Part shown: positions 48,132-55,484 of the stretch, piece after piece
How positions within the stretch are numbered: position 1 is the first letter of the stretch
Layout: every line of letters begins with the position of its first letter
Assembly: GCF_013283665.1 (NCBI RefSeq)
Contig: NZ_JABEKU010000003.1
Span: forward strand, 130,029 to 194,028
Origin: Ensifer sesbaniae
GTDB lineage: Bacteria; Pseudomonadota; Alphaproteobacteria; Rhizobiales; Rhizobiaceae
Length of the DNA: 64,000 nt
Direction of reading: 5' to 3'
Notes under the pieces: model-generated
Told to the model about the DNA's origin: nothing
Databases searched by the model: none
The model's input: only the letters and a program-made list of their open reading frames with translations
Made by a program: the position numbers and the translations under genes

Positions 48132-48365
48132 TGTCCATTCCTTTCTCATTCTGAGAAGATGTGGCCGGCGACGTCGCCGTCGCGCATCAGGGCGCGAGTT
48201 GCGCTGCCGCCCGTTGGTCTACGGATGCGATGGACTGCGGATACGATCAGATTGCGAATGCAAACTAGGGCGTGGAGCCCGGCCATTCCATGATGGACGA
48301 CATTAAACTTCGTAGAGAATCGGAACGAGTGGAGACGTCGCCAGCCGGCACGTCACGGGCAAACG

Positions 48366-48399
48366 AAAAGGGCCTCTCGATTTCTCGAAAGGCCCTTGG
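48366..48399 (-). terminator. Terminator of tRNA-Val gene
   Basis: On the minus strand, AAGGGCCTTTCGA pairs with TCGAGAGGCCCTT (one mismatch) around GAAA and is followed by TTCG. It begins nine bases after the tRNA CCA. Confidence 0.8.
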
Positions 48400-48407
48400 A
48401 ATTCGAA

Positions 48408-48482
<75 letters not shown>

Positions 48483-48650
48483 ATCCGATGTCGGCGCATA
48501 GACCACAAAACCCGTTGCCGCGTCAATAGGGTTTTCGAAGGTTTTTTGACAGAAATTTCGAAGGCCTGTTTTTTCCGTCCGAGGGTCGGTCGCGGCGAGC
48601 CAGCGAGTGCCCGAATTTCCGGGATTCCCGCTAAGGCCTTGAAACGAAAA

Positions 48651-48684
48651 GACCGCCGCAGATCCCTTGTGGATCGCGGCGGTC
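48651..48684 (-). terminator. Terminator of cpdR
   Basis: GACCGCCGC-A-GATCC pairs with GGATC-GCGGCGGTC around CTTGT, followed on the minus strand by TTTTCGTTT. Confidence 0.85.
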
Positions 48685-48744
48685 GATCGGAAATCTTCCT
48701 ACTGCGTGCCGCGAGCGGCAGAGGCTGTGGAAAACCGTCGTGGC

Positions 48745-49110
48745 TCAGGCGGCGGCCAGCATCTTGTTGACCTCGTCGACGAGGTCGCGGAGGTGGAAGG
48801 GCTTCGAAAGCACCTTAGCATCCTTTGGCGCCCTGGAGTCCGGGTTGAGCGCGACAGCGGCAAATCCGGTGATGAACATGACCTTGAGGTCCGGATCGAG
48901 TTCTGTCGCGCGGCGCGCCAGCTCGATGCCGTCCATCTCGGGCATGACGATGTCGGTGAGGAGAAGCGAGAAGGGCTCCTCACGAAGCCGGTCATAGGCG
49001 CTGGCGCCGTTGTCGTAGGACATGACCTTGTAGCCGGCCTTTTCGAGCGCCTTCACCAGGAACCGGCGCATATCGTTGTCGTCTTCGGCAAGAAGGATTT
49101 TCGCAGTCAT
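48745..49110 (-). CDS. cpdR: Single-domain response regulator CpdR
   Basis: A 121-aa receiver-only protein beginning MTAKILLAEDDNDMRRFLVKAL. The acidic pocket (Glu9, Asp10), phosphorylated Asp53 in LLTDIVMPEMDG, the Thr in FITGFAA and the Lys in LSKPFHL are all present. In Caulobacter and S. meliloti, unphosphorylated CpdR brings ClpXP to the pole to degrade cell-cycle proteins, and phosphorelay through CckA-ChpT switches it off. S. meliloti cpdR1 is important for symbiosis. The gene order here (next to formylglutamate amidohydrolase and mmgR) matches the recalled S. meliloti locus. Confidence 0.93.
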   Translation of the reverse strand: MTAKILLAEDDNDMRRFLVKALEKAGYKVMSYDNGASAYDRLREEPFSLLLTDIVMPEMDGIELARRATELDPDLKVMFITGFAAVALNPDSRAPKDAKVLSKPFHLRDLVDEVNKMLAAA

Positions 49111-49309
49111 GAATTCGGCCGTGCTTCTCTTTTTTCAGTTCATTGCGCGTAGATTGCGGCGGTTTATCCAAACCGCAACGCGGTAAATATCTCGTGAACG
49201 CGGGACGTCAATTCCCCGGGGGCTGTGATTGGTCACTATGGACACAGAGCGGACCAACTGGCAACATGATGACAATTGTACGAACCGCATATGGTAAAAA
49301 AGGGTTCAG
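49111..49309. promoter_or_regulatory. Divergent promoter region of cpdR and the amidohydrolase gene
   Basis: No gene. A perfect palindrome GCGGTTT-ATCC-AAACCGC lies at 49159-49176, with outer TTGCGG/CCGCAA (49154-49159, 49173-49178). It could be an operator for cpdR, but no TTAA-type CtrA site is evident. Confidence 0.4.
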
Positions 49310-50191
49310 ATGGGGGAAATTGCGGAGAGGGAATTATTCGAGGTCCTGGAACCTCCAATCCAGCGCATCCCCTTTGTGTTCAATTCACCGCATAGCGGCC
49401 GTTCCTATCCCCAGAGCTTTCTCGATCAATCGCGGCTCGACGCCGTTTCAATTCGCCGGTCGGAAGACCACTATGTCGACGAGCTGTTCCAGAACGCGAC
49501 TTTTCTCGGAGCGCCGATGCTGCTGGCGCATTTCCCGCGCGCCTTCCTCGACGTCAACCGCGAGCCCTACGAGCTCGACCCGCGCATGTTCGACGGTCCG
49601 TTGCCGCCCCATGCCAACATCAGTTCGATGCGCGTCGCCGGCGGCCTCGGCACGATACCGCGGCTCGTCGCCGAGAACATGGAAATCTATCGCGGACGGT
49701 TCCCGGTAGCGGATGCGCTGGCGCGGATCGAGACGATCTACAAGCCCTACCATGCCACCTTGCGCAAGCTGATCGCGCGCACTCATGTCCAGTTCGGTCT
49801 GTCGGTGCTGATCGACTGTCATTCGATGCCCGGCAACATGCATCTGCCCGGTAGTGCCCAGCGTCCCGATTTCATCATCGGCGACCGCTATGGGACGAGT
49901 GCCGCGGGCGAGCTCTCGCGCGCCGCGGTCGATCTCTTGCAGCAACTCGGCTACAGCGTCGTGCGCAACAAGCCCTATGCCGGCGGCTTCATCACCGAGC
50001 ATTATGGCCGCCCGACGCGCGGGCTGCATGCACTGCAGATCGAGATCAACCGCGCGCTCTATGTCGACGAGACGACGCTGATGCGCAAGCCCGGCTTCGG
50101 CGCGCTGGTCGCGGATCTCACGACCTTCGTCGCGTCGCTTTCCCGCCATGTCGAAGACTACGGCGCCTACCTCCCGCTCGCAGCGGAATGA
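49310..50191 (+). CDS. N-formylglutamate amidohydrolase family protein
   Basis: A 293-aa zinc-hydrolase-like protein of the FGase family (PF05013). Motifs are FVFNSPHSGRSYP, HFPRAFLDVNREPYELDPRMF, LIDCHSMPGN and GGFITEHYGRP, with the likely zinc ligands in the HSG and DCHS segments. Known members hydrolyse N-formyl-L-glutamate at the end of histidine breakdown, but no hut genes lie nearby. The ribosome binding site is weak (GGTTC). It is divergent from cpdR. Confidence 0.88.
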   Translation: MGEIAERELFEVLEPPIQRIPFVFNSPHSGRSYPQSFLDQSRLDAVSIRRSEDHYVDELFQNATFLGAPMLLAHFPRAFLDVNREPYELDPRMFDGPLPPHANISSMRVAGGLGTIPRLVAENMEIYRGRFPVADALARIETIYKPYHATLRKLIARTHVQFGLSVLIDCHSMPGNMHLPGSAQRPDFIIGDRYGTSAAGELSRAAVDLLQQLGYSVVRNKPYAGGFITEHYGRPTRGLHALQIEINRALYVDETTLMRKPGFGALVADLTTFVASLSRHVEDYGAYLPLAAE

Positions 50192-50217
50192 CATCGGATT
50201 TTCTGTCGGGGCGCTTC

Positions 50218-50298
50218 AAAAAAAACCGCGCCATCGGCGCGGTCAAGTCTAGGGAGGAAACACCCAAGGAGGGTATTTACAGTCACAGGTGACTGTAC
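50218..50298 (-). ncRNA. mmgR: MmgR / suhB-family small RNA (alpha-r8)
   Basis: On the minus strand lie a promoter (TTGACA at 50326-50331, 17-base spacer, TAAGGT at 50303-50308), then an RNA of about 80 nt. Its parts are a perfect hairpin ACAGTCAC-CT-GTGACTGT (50279-50296), the conserved single-stranded decamer TTTCCTCCCT (50251-50260), and a terminator ACCGCGCC-GAT-GGCGCGGT followed by eight Ts (50218-50243). Size, decamer and position beside an inositol-phosphatase (suhB-like) gene all match MmgR of S. meliloti (Rfam suhB), which limits polyhydroxybutyrate granules. Confidence 0.9.
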
Positions 50299-50302
50299 CC
50301 AA

Positions 50303-50331
50303 ACCTTAATTTTGCACTGCACAAATGTCAA
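50303..50331 (-). promoter_or_regulatory. Sigma70-type promoter of mmgR
   Basis: CTTGACA (-35) and TAAGGT (-10) are spaced 17 bases, with the transcript expected to start near 50296-50298. The TTGACA is a perfect consensus. Confidence 0.75.
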
Positions 50332-50579
50332 GTTTTTTCGCTGAAAACTTTTGCGGTGCATCAAAAGTTTTTCAGTCGAAGCGCCATCTCAACCGATTGA
50401 AATCGCCAAAACGGCGATCGGGGCGAGGGTGGGGCCTTGCCGCGCCCAAGGGCTCGCAGTCCCTTCGCAGCCTTGATGCCAGCGACAGCAAGCAGCCTGG
50501 CGCGTTCAGGTCGTTTGCCTTTCGGTGAATTTCGGCTATGCAGGACGTACCTTCCTCCATGCTTCCCTGAGAGAGAGCC

Positions 50580-51353
50580 ATGCTGCCTGACCGCGCCTTC
50601 TTCGACCGCCTTGCCGAAGCTGCCAAGGCAGAGACCCTGCCGCGATTCCGGATCGGCACCAGCGTGGCCAACAAGCTCGAAGGCGGCTTCGATCCGGTAA
50701 CGGAGGCGGACCAGTCGGCGGAAGCGGCGATCCGTGCGCTGATCGAAAGGCATTTCCCAGAACATGGCATCCTCGGCGAAGAGCATGGCAATGTCGGGCT
50801 TGACCGGGAACATGTCTGGGTCATCGACCCGATCGACGGTACCCGCGCCTTCATTTCGGGCCTGCCGGTCTGGGGCACGCTGATCGGCCTCTATCGCAAT
50901 GGCGAGGCGATCATGGGCCTGATGGACCAGCCGTTTACCGGCGAGCGCTATTTCGCCGATGGCCGAGAGACCGTTTACCGCGGGCCCGGTGGTGAGCAGG
51001 TGCTTTCGACGCGCGCCTGCAAATCGCTTTCGGACGCGGTGCTCTTCACGACGTCGCCGCATCTCTATACCGGCGATTTCAAGACCCGCTACGAGGCGCT
51101 GCAGAGCAAGGTCCGGCTCTTCCGCTATGGCTGCGACTGCTACGCCTTCGCGCTTCTCGCCGCCGGTCATGTCGACCTGGTGATCGAATGCGGGCTGAAG
51201 CCCTATGACGTCGGCGGCCTCATCCCGCTGATCGAGCAGGCCGGCGGCATCATCACCAACTGGCAGGGCGGACCGGCGGAAATGGGCGGCGAAGTCATCG
51301 CTGCCGGCAGTGCCGAACTGCATGCGCAGGCGCTGGAAATCCTGAAAGGCTGA
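50580..51353 (+). CDS. hisN: Inositol-monophosphatase family phosphatase (histidinol-phosphatase-like)
   Basis: A 257-aa Mg-dependent phosphatase. The family motifs are PVTEADQSAEAAIR, GILGEEHGN, WVIDPIDGTRAFISGLPVWGTLIGL (metal-binding DPIDGT) and a final YDVGGLIPLIEQAGG. The ISGLPVWGTLI context and short length are closest to HisN-type histidinol-phosphate phosphatases rather than SuhB, but substrate choice in this family is hard to judge. The mmgR gene lies directly upstream on the opposite strand. The ribosome binding site is GAGAGAGAG. Confidence 0.85.
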   Translation: MLPDRAFFDRLAEAAKAETLPRFRIGTSVANKLEGGFDPVTEADQSAEAAIRALIERHFPEHGILGEEHGNVGLDREHVWVIDPIDGTRAFISGLPVWGTLIGLYRNGEAIMGLMDQPFTGERYFADGRETVYRGPGGEQVLSTRACKSLSDAVLFTTSPHLYTGDFKTRYEALQSKVRLFRYGCDCYAFALLAAGHVDLVIECGLKPYDVGGLIPLIEQAGGIITNWQGGPAEMGGEVIAAGSAELHAQALEILKG

Positions 51354-51425
51354 AGCCGCCACGCACTTTCGCGCCGGTGCGGAAGAGTCCCGTAAATCAA
51401 ACGAATAGCGAAAGTGCCGCCTGTA

Positions 51426-52391
51426 TCAGGCGGCGGTATTTTCTCGTTCGTCGCCCTTTTCGGGGATGACGAAGGCGAGGATCGCGGCCATCGCCTGGGC
51501 GCGATAACGATCCGCTTCATGCAGCAGTTCATGGCGGGCGCCATCGATCGGGATCATGTGGGCGGCGCGGAAATTGCGCGCCAGCCACTCAACGGCGAGA
51601 TGCGGCACCAGACGGTCCGCAGTCGGCGCAAGGATGATCGTCGGCAGGGTGATCTGGGTCAGATGCTCGCGGCGGTTGACCCGGCGCATGGCACGGAAGG
51701 CCTCGCTCAGCCAGCGCGCCGTCGGCGGGCCAAGCCGCAGTTCCGGATGTGTGTCGGTCAGCGCGATGTTGCGCAGGTAGCGGCGCCGGTCCGCCGTCAG
51801 CACGTTGTTCTCGAACGGGCGGTTGCCCTTGTCCGGATGCACCGGCAGCGTGCCGAGGCCGATCCAGCGCATAAGGGTCGCAACCGTGGCGATGCTGCGC
51901 TCGCCAAGCGCCTGGCCGCCGAGACCGACGAAGGGCGCCAGCACCACCAGCCGATCGATCCGGCTTGCCAGCATCGGTGCCAGCGAGAGGGCAACGAGCG
52001 CACCCATGGAGTGGGCGACGATCGAGAAGGGCAGGCGCGTGTCCGGCAGCACGATCTGTTCCAGGAAGGTGCTGAGGTCGCGCTCATAGTCGGAGAAGTG
52101 CTCGACGTAACCGCGTCCGGGGTTCGGCAAGAGCCGCGCGGAGCCGGCCTGGCCGCGCCAGTCGAAGGTTGCGACCCAGAGGCCGGCGGCCATGAGTTCG
52201 GCGATCGTCTCGAAATATTTCTCGATCGATTCGTTGCGCCCCTGCAGCAGGACGACCGTGCCGCGCGCGACCGGCTGCTTCGTCTTGAAGATCGCGTAGC
52301 GGATCTTGCGGCCGCCGACGCCATCGAAGAAGCCCGCCACGTAATTTTCCGGGATCGGATTGTCCGGTGTCGAGTGCAGGATCGAACTCAT
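51426..52391 (-). CDS. Alpha/beta hydrolase (lysophospholipase-like)
   Basis: A 321-aa hydrolase. The nucleophile elbow is SIVAHSMGALVAL, the Asp lies in IILAPTADRLVP and the His in GARHELLHE. The region VVLLQGRNESIEKYFETIAELMAAGLWVATFDWRGQAGS is typical for Hydrolase_4 monoglyceride lipase/lysophospholipase L2 relatives. It has no signal peptide. It is convergent with the hisN-like gene and has a leader containing a strong terminator structure (52465-52516). Confidence 0.9.
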   Translation of the reverse strand: MSSILHSTPDNPIPENYVAGFFDGVGGRKIRYAIFKTKQPVARGTVVLLQGRNESIEKYFETIAELMAAGLWVATFDWRGQAGSARLLPNPGRGYVEHFSDYERDLSTFLEQIVLPDTRLPFSIVAHSMGALVALSLAPMLASRIDRLVVLAPFVGLGGQALGERSIATVATLMRWIGLGTLPVHPDKGNRPFENNVLTADRRRYLRNIALTDTHPELRLGPPTARWLSEAFRAMRRVNRREHLTQITLPTIILAPTADRLVPHLAVEWLARNFRAAHMIPIDGARHELLHEADRYRAQAMAAILAFVIPEKGDERENTAA

Positions 52392-52464
52392 GACGTCATA
52401 GCGGCCAAGAAGAGCGGTTGATCGATATCATCAAGGGATAGGCGGCAGGGTCTTCGCCGTCAAA

Positions 52465-52580
52465 GAAAAAAGGCCGGAAACGGTGGGTGAAATCCGGACG
52501 ATCACCGTTTCCGGCCGCTGAAGGGGAAGGGACGTATCACTTCAGCCTGGGAGTTGCCGCCCAGGGTTTCCTTCTAGCCT
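52465..52580 (-). ncRNA. Candidate structured sRNA or attenuating leader
   Basis: The minus strand shows three stem-loops in a row: CCTGGG/CCCAGG (52546-52565), CTGAAG/CTTCAG with a C-rich loop (52518-52545), and a 14-bp perfect terminator stem GGCCGGAAACGGTG/CACCGTTTCCGGCC (52472-52516) followed by TTTTTTC. It ends 74 bases before the hydrolase start. The 5' end is only estimated and the promoter is weak (possible CTAGAA -10). Confidence 0.4.
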
Positions 52581-52649
52581 CCCGCGGCTGAACGGAAGCC
52601 AAAGCAACCATTCATGTCCGGTTCACGGGAAAATCGTGAGCGCTCACGT

Positions 52650-52678
52650 CTTGAAGTCGCGATTTCGCCTCCCCAAAT
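52650..52678 (+). promoter_or_regulatory. RpoH (sigma32) heat-shock promoter of ibpA
   Basis: CTTGAA (52650-52655), a 15-base spacer and CCCCAAAT (52671-52678) match the heat-shock consensus (CTTGAA ... CCCCATNT) with one mismatch in the -10 part. Confidence 0.8.
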
Positions 52679-52684
52679 CAGGGT

Positions 52685-52780
52685 CACGGGCGCCGAAGAC
52701 GGGTCCGTTCACCGGTCCTGCCGCTGCCAAAATGGGGTGGCCGACCAGACATCGCAAACCGTTGCTCCAAGGAGGACACA
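52685..52780 (+). promoter_or_regulatory. ROSE-type RNA thermometer in the ibpA leader
   Basis: The leader of about 95 nt ends in TTGCTCCAAGGAGGACACA just before the ATG. The UUGCU element opposite the AGGA of the ribosome binding site is the hallmark of ROSE thermometers, which hide the site at normal temperature. Upstream GC-rich hairpins fit the usual multi-stem layout. Confidence 0.75.
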
Positions 52781-53242
52781 ATGCGTCACTTCGATTTCTC
52801 TCCCCTCTACCGTTCCACCGTCGGCTTCGATCGCCTGTTCACGATGCTCGACAGCCTCGGCCAGCCGGATCAGGCTCAGACCTATCCGCCCTACAACATC
52901 GAACGCACTGGCGAAAACGCCTACCGCATCACCATGGCCGTTGCCGGCTTTGACGAGAGCGAGCTTTCGATCGAGGCCCGTGAGCATACGCTAACGGTCA
53001 AGGGCGAAAAGGCCGAGGAAAAGGGCGAAGAAAGCCAGTTTCTCCATCGCGGCATTGCCAAGCGCGCCTTCGAGCGCCGCTTCCAGCTCGCCGATCACGT
53101 GGAGATCAAGTCCGCTTCGCTGAAGAACGGCTTGCTGCACATCGACCTCACCCGTGAGATCCCGGAAGCAGCCAAGCCCCGCCGGATCGAGATTTCGTCC
53201 GTCGGCTCGCAGCCGAAGCAGATCGAGGCTCAGAGCCTTTAA
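52781..53242 (+). CDS. ibpA: Small heat-shock protein (Hsp20/IbpA)
   Basis: A 153-aa alpha-crystallin-type chaperone. It opens MRHFDFSPLYRSTVGFDRLFTML, like IbpA of rhizobia; the crystallin domain spans about residues 35-130 (ITMAVAGFDESELSIEAREHTLTVKGEK ... LHRGIAKRAFERRFQLADHVEIKSA). A C-terminal I-x-I motif (RRIEISS) needed for oligomer assembly is present. It binds unfolding proteins during heat shock. Control is double: an RpoH promoter and a ROSE-type leader. Confidence 0.95.
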   Translation: MRHFDFSPLYRSTVGFDRLFTMLDSLGQPDQAQTYPPYNIERTGENAYRITMAVAGFDESELSIEAREHTLTVKGEKAEEKGEESQFLHRGIAKRAFERRFQLADHVEIKSASLKNGLLHIDLTREIPEAAKPRRIEISSVGSQPKQIEAQSL

Positions 53243-53266
53243 CCGCGAAGACATCTCCCAAGACAG

Positions 53267-53294
53267 GCGGCGTCCCCAGGGGCGCCGCTTTTTT
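53267..53294 (+). terminator. Terminator of ibpA
   Basis: GCGGCG-T-CCCC pairs with GGGG-CGCCGC around one base and is followed by TTTTTT. It lies 25 bases past the stop. Confidence 0.9.
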
Positions 53295-53349
53295 ATTGGC
53301 TCTTGGCAATCATGCGGATTCCGGACGGAAATCGCGCCACTTTGCTGGC

Positions 53350-53451
53350 AGAGCGCCGTGCGTTCAGATGAACGCACTAAGTCGCCCTAGCCCTTTGTTT
53401 CTGGAGTATCTTTCCGCTCCAGTGATGTCACCTGAAGCCGGGGCGCTCTAG
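53350..53451. repeat. RIME-like palindromic intergenic element, copy 2
   Basis: About 102 bp with the same order as copy 1 (2014-2120): AGAGCGCCGTGCGTTCA, an inner hairpin TGCGTTCA-GA-TGAACGCA, CCCTAG, then a second palindrome (CTGGAGTATC...GCTCTAG). It lacks the first CTAG. The last CTAG supplies the stop of the minus-strand symporter gene, as in copy 1. Confidence 0.8.
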
Positions 53452-54437
53452 GATCTGGCCGGTGCGGGCATTGCCGACGCCTGCTTCTTGGCGGCGTAGC
53501 GCTGTGCGATGACAGCGCAGGCCATTAGCTGGATCTGGTGGAACAGCATGACAGGCAACACGATTGCGCCGATGTTCTGCCCGGCGAAGATGGCGCTCGC
53601 CATGGGGACGCCGCTTGCGAGGCTTTTCTTCGAGCCGCAGAAGGTGATGGCGATCTCGTCCGCCTTGTCGAAGCCAAGCAGGCGGCTGCCGAACATGGTG
53701 ATGGCGAGGACGAGCGCCAGCATGAGGATCTCGATGGCGACCAAGATGCCGAGATCGGTCAGCGAGTAGGTCTGCCAGAGGCCGGACGTCACTGCCTGGC
53801 TGAAGGCGAGATAGACGACCATCAGGATCGAACCGCGATCGACGGGGGCCAGCAGGCCCTTGCGCGCCCGGATCCAGCCGCCGATCCAGGGTTGCAGCAA
53901 TTGCCCGGCGATGAAGGGTGCAAGCAATTGCAGCAGGATCTGCTCCAGCGCATCGAGCGTCACGCCGCCATGCCCGCCGGCGGAAAAAAGCAGCCCGACG
54001 AGCAGCGGCGTCAGGAACATGCCGAAGATATTGGAAGCGGAAGCCGAGCAGATCGCCGCTGGCACGTTGCCGCCGGCCATCGCGGTGAAGGCGATCGACG
54101 ATTGCACCGTCGAGGGCAGCACGCAGAGGAACAGGATGCCGGTATAGAGCGTCGACGGCAGGACCGAGTTCGGGACGAAACCGATCGCAAGACCGATCAG
54201 GGGGAAGAGCGCGAAGGTTGAAGCAAGGATCGTCAGGTGCAGCCGCCAGTGCAGGATGCCGGCGATCACCACCTCGCGCGACAACCGCGCGCCATGCAGG
54301 AAGAAGACCATACCGACGGCCACCTTCGTCGCCATGCCGAACCAGACGGCGGCATCACCATGGATCGGCAGGACGGATGCCAAAAGCACCGTCGCCAGAA
54401 GCAGGATGGTGAAGGTATCGGGAAGGTAGCGGCGCAT
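53448..54437 (-). CDS. Bile acid:sodium symporter family transporter (YfeH-like)
   Basis: A 329-aa membrane protein with about ten hydrophobic helices, SBF/BASS superfamily. Signature parts are VAVGMVFFLHGARLSRE, LFLCVLPSTVQSSIAFTAMAGGNVPAAICSASASNIFGMFLTP (crossover region) and FCGSKKSLASGVPMASAIF. Members move organic anions with sodium; this subfamily has no known substrate. The TAG stop is made by the palindromic repeat. It is divergent from a LysR regulator across 95 bases and probably controlled by it. Confidence 0.9.
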   Translation of the reverse strand: MRRYLPDTFTILLLATVLLASVLPIHGDAAVWFGMATKVAVGMVFFLHGARLSREVVIAGILHWRLHLTILASTFALFPLIGLAIGFVPNSVLPSTLYTGILFLCVLPSTVQSSIAFTAMAGGNVPAAICSASASNIFGMFLTPLLVGLLFSAGGHGGVTLDALEQILLQLLAPFIAGQLLQPWIGGWIRARKGLLAPVDRGSILMVVYLAFSQAVTSGLWQTYSLTDLGILVAIEILMLALVLAITMFGSRLLGFDKADEIAITFCGSKKSLASGVPMASAIFAGQNIGAIVLPVMLFHQIQLMACAVIAQRYAAKKQASAMPAPARS

Positions 54438-54503
54438 ATTAGGTCACTTGCTCGTCATCAAACGTCTTGCCGGGATCGCTCATTATGAAGCAGGATGCAA
54501 GGA

Positions 54504-54514
54504 ATAACAGTTAT
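54504..54514. promoter_or_regulatory. Short palindrome in the symporter-lysR promoter
   Basis: ATAAC-A-GTTAT, 18 bases before the lysR start, is a candidate half or core of the LysR binding site. It is short and could be chance. Confidence 0.35.
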
Positions 54515-54532
54515 CGCGATTTGGGATGAGTT

Positions 54533-55390
54533 ATGCTGGATCTCGTGCAGTTGCGCAGCTTCGTCGCCCTCGAGCAGATGGGCAGCTTCACGCTGGCGGC
54601 GGAAAAACTGTCGCTCGGACAATCGACCGTCAGCCAGCACATTCAGAGGCTTGAGGCCTCGCTCGGGCGGACCCTGGTTGCCCGCGATACGCACCGGGTG
54701 GCCCTGACGGCGGATGGGCTGGCGCTGCTTGCCCATGCCCGGTCGATGCTGGCGATCGACGGCGAGGTGCGGGCGCTCTTTGCCGAAAGCAGCCTGCGCG
54801 GGCGCCTGCGTCTCGGCGTTTCCGAGGACTTCGTCATGAGCCGGTTGCCGGCGGTGCTGGAAGATTTCGTGCGGGCGCACCCGTCGGTCGATCTCGAACT
54901 GACCGTCGCCTTGAGCGGCGTGCTCTATCAGATGCAGGATAATGGCGAGATCGATCTCGTGCTTGCCAAACGAAGGCTTGGCGATGTCAGAGGCGAGCTC
55001 GTCTACCGTGAACCGCTCGTCTGGCTGGCGCGCGATCCCGAAAGGATCAGGCGTGACAAGGTCCTGCCGCTGATCGCCTTTCCGCCGCCGAGCATCACCC
55101 GCAGCGTCGCTCTCGAGGTGCTCGACCGGCACCGCCTGCCGTGGCGCATCGTCTGCACTTGCGGCAGTCTCAGCGGGCTGACGGCAGCCGCGCGCGCCGG
55201 CATGGGCGTGCTCGTGCAGCCGCGCAGCATGGTGCCGCCGGGACTGAAGGAGATACCGGCCGGTATCCTGCCGCCGCTCGAAGACGTTGAATTCGTGCTG
55301 GTGCCGAGCAAAGGCGCCGACCGCAAGCTGAGTGCAGCACTTTCGGCGGAGATCCTCTCCAATGTGCGGACGTTGCAGGGGCAGGCTTGA
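54533..55390 (+). CDS. LysR-family transcriptional regulator
   Basis: A 285-aa regulator. The helix-turn-helix is FVALEQMGSFTLAAEKLSLGQSTVSQHIQRLEASLGRTLV (about residues 10-48); the effector domain starts GRLRLGVSEDFVMSRLPAVLEDFVRAHP. It is divergent from the bile-acid-type symporter gene, which is its likely target. A hairpin CATCCCGCC/GGCGGGATG at 55400-55422 follows it. Confidence 0.93.
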   Translation: MLDLVQLRSFVALEQMGSFTLAAEKLSLGQSTVSQHIQRLEASLGRTLVARDTHRVALTADGLALLAHARSMLAIDGEVRALFAESSLRGRLRLGVSEDFVMSRLPAVLEDFVRAHPSVDLELTVALSGVLYQMQDNGEIDLVLAKRRLGDVRGELVYREPLVWLARDPERIRRDKVLPLIAFPPPSITRSVALEVLDRHRLPWRIVCTCGSLSGLTAAARAGMGVLVQPRSMVPPGLKEIPAGILPPLEDVEFVLVPSKGADRKLSAALSAEILSNVRTLQGQA

Positions 55391-55399
55391 GGCGGAGAC

Positions 55400-55422
55400 C
55401 ATCCCGCCCAGGCGGCGGGATG
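55400..55422 (+). terminator. Hairpin after lysR
   Basis: A perfect 9-bp stem CATCCCGCC/GGCGGGATG with a 5-base loop lies 10 bases after the lysR stop and is followed by ATCCAGTTTCTT. It may also serve the convergent ltaE gene. Confidence 0.6.
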
Positions 55423-55484
55423 ATCCAGTTTCTTGCGAGAACGCAACTGCCGACGGAAAAGCGTTGCCGTTTGCCTGAACTCCC

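Larger units (their letters stand above)
52392..52780. other. Intergenic region with candidate sRNA, RpoH promoter and ROSE leader
   Basis: No protein gene is supported. In order, the region holds a minus-strand terminator with two upstream hairpins (candidate sRNA or hydrolase leader), a 14-bp palindrome CGTGAGCGCTCACG (52635-52648), the heat-shock promoter of ibpA and its 5' leader. Confidence 0.6.

Noticed and set aside
48137..48155. Palindrome TTCTCA-TTC-TGAGAA before the frameshifted hydrolase
   Set aside because: Arms of 6 bp next to the start codon can occur by chance, and no regulator gene is adjacent.
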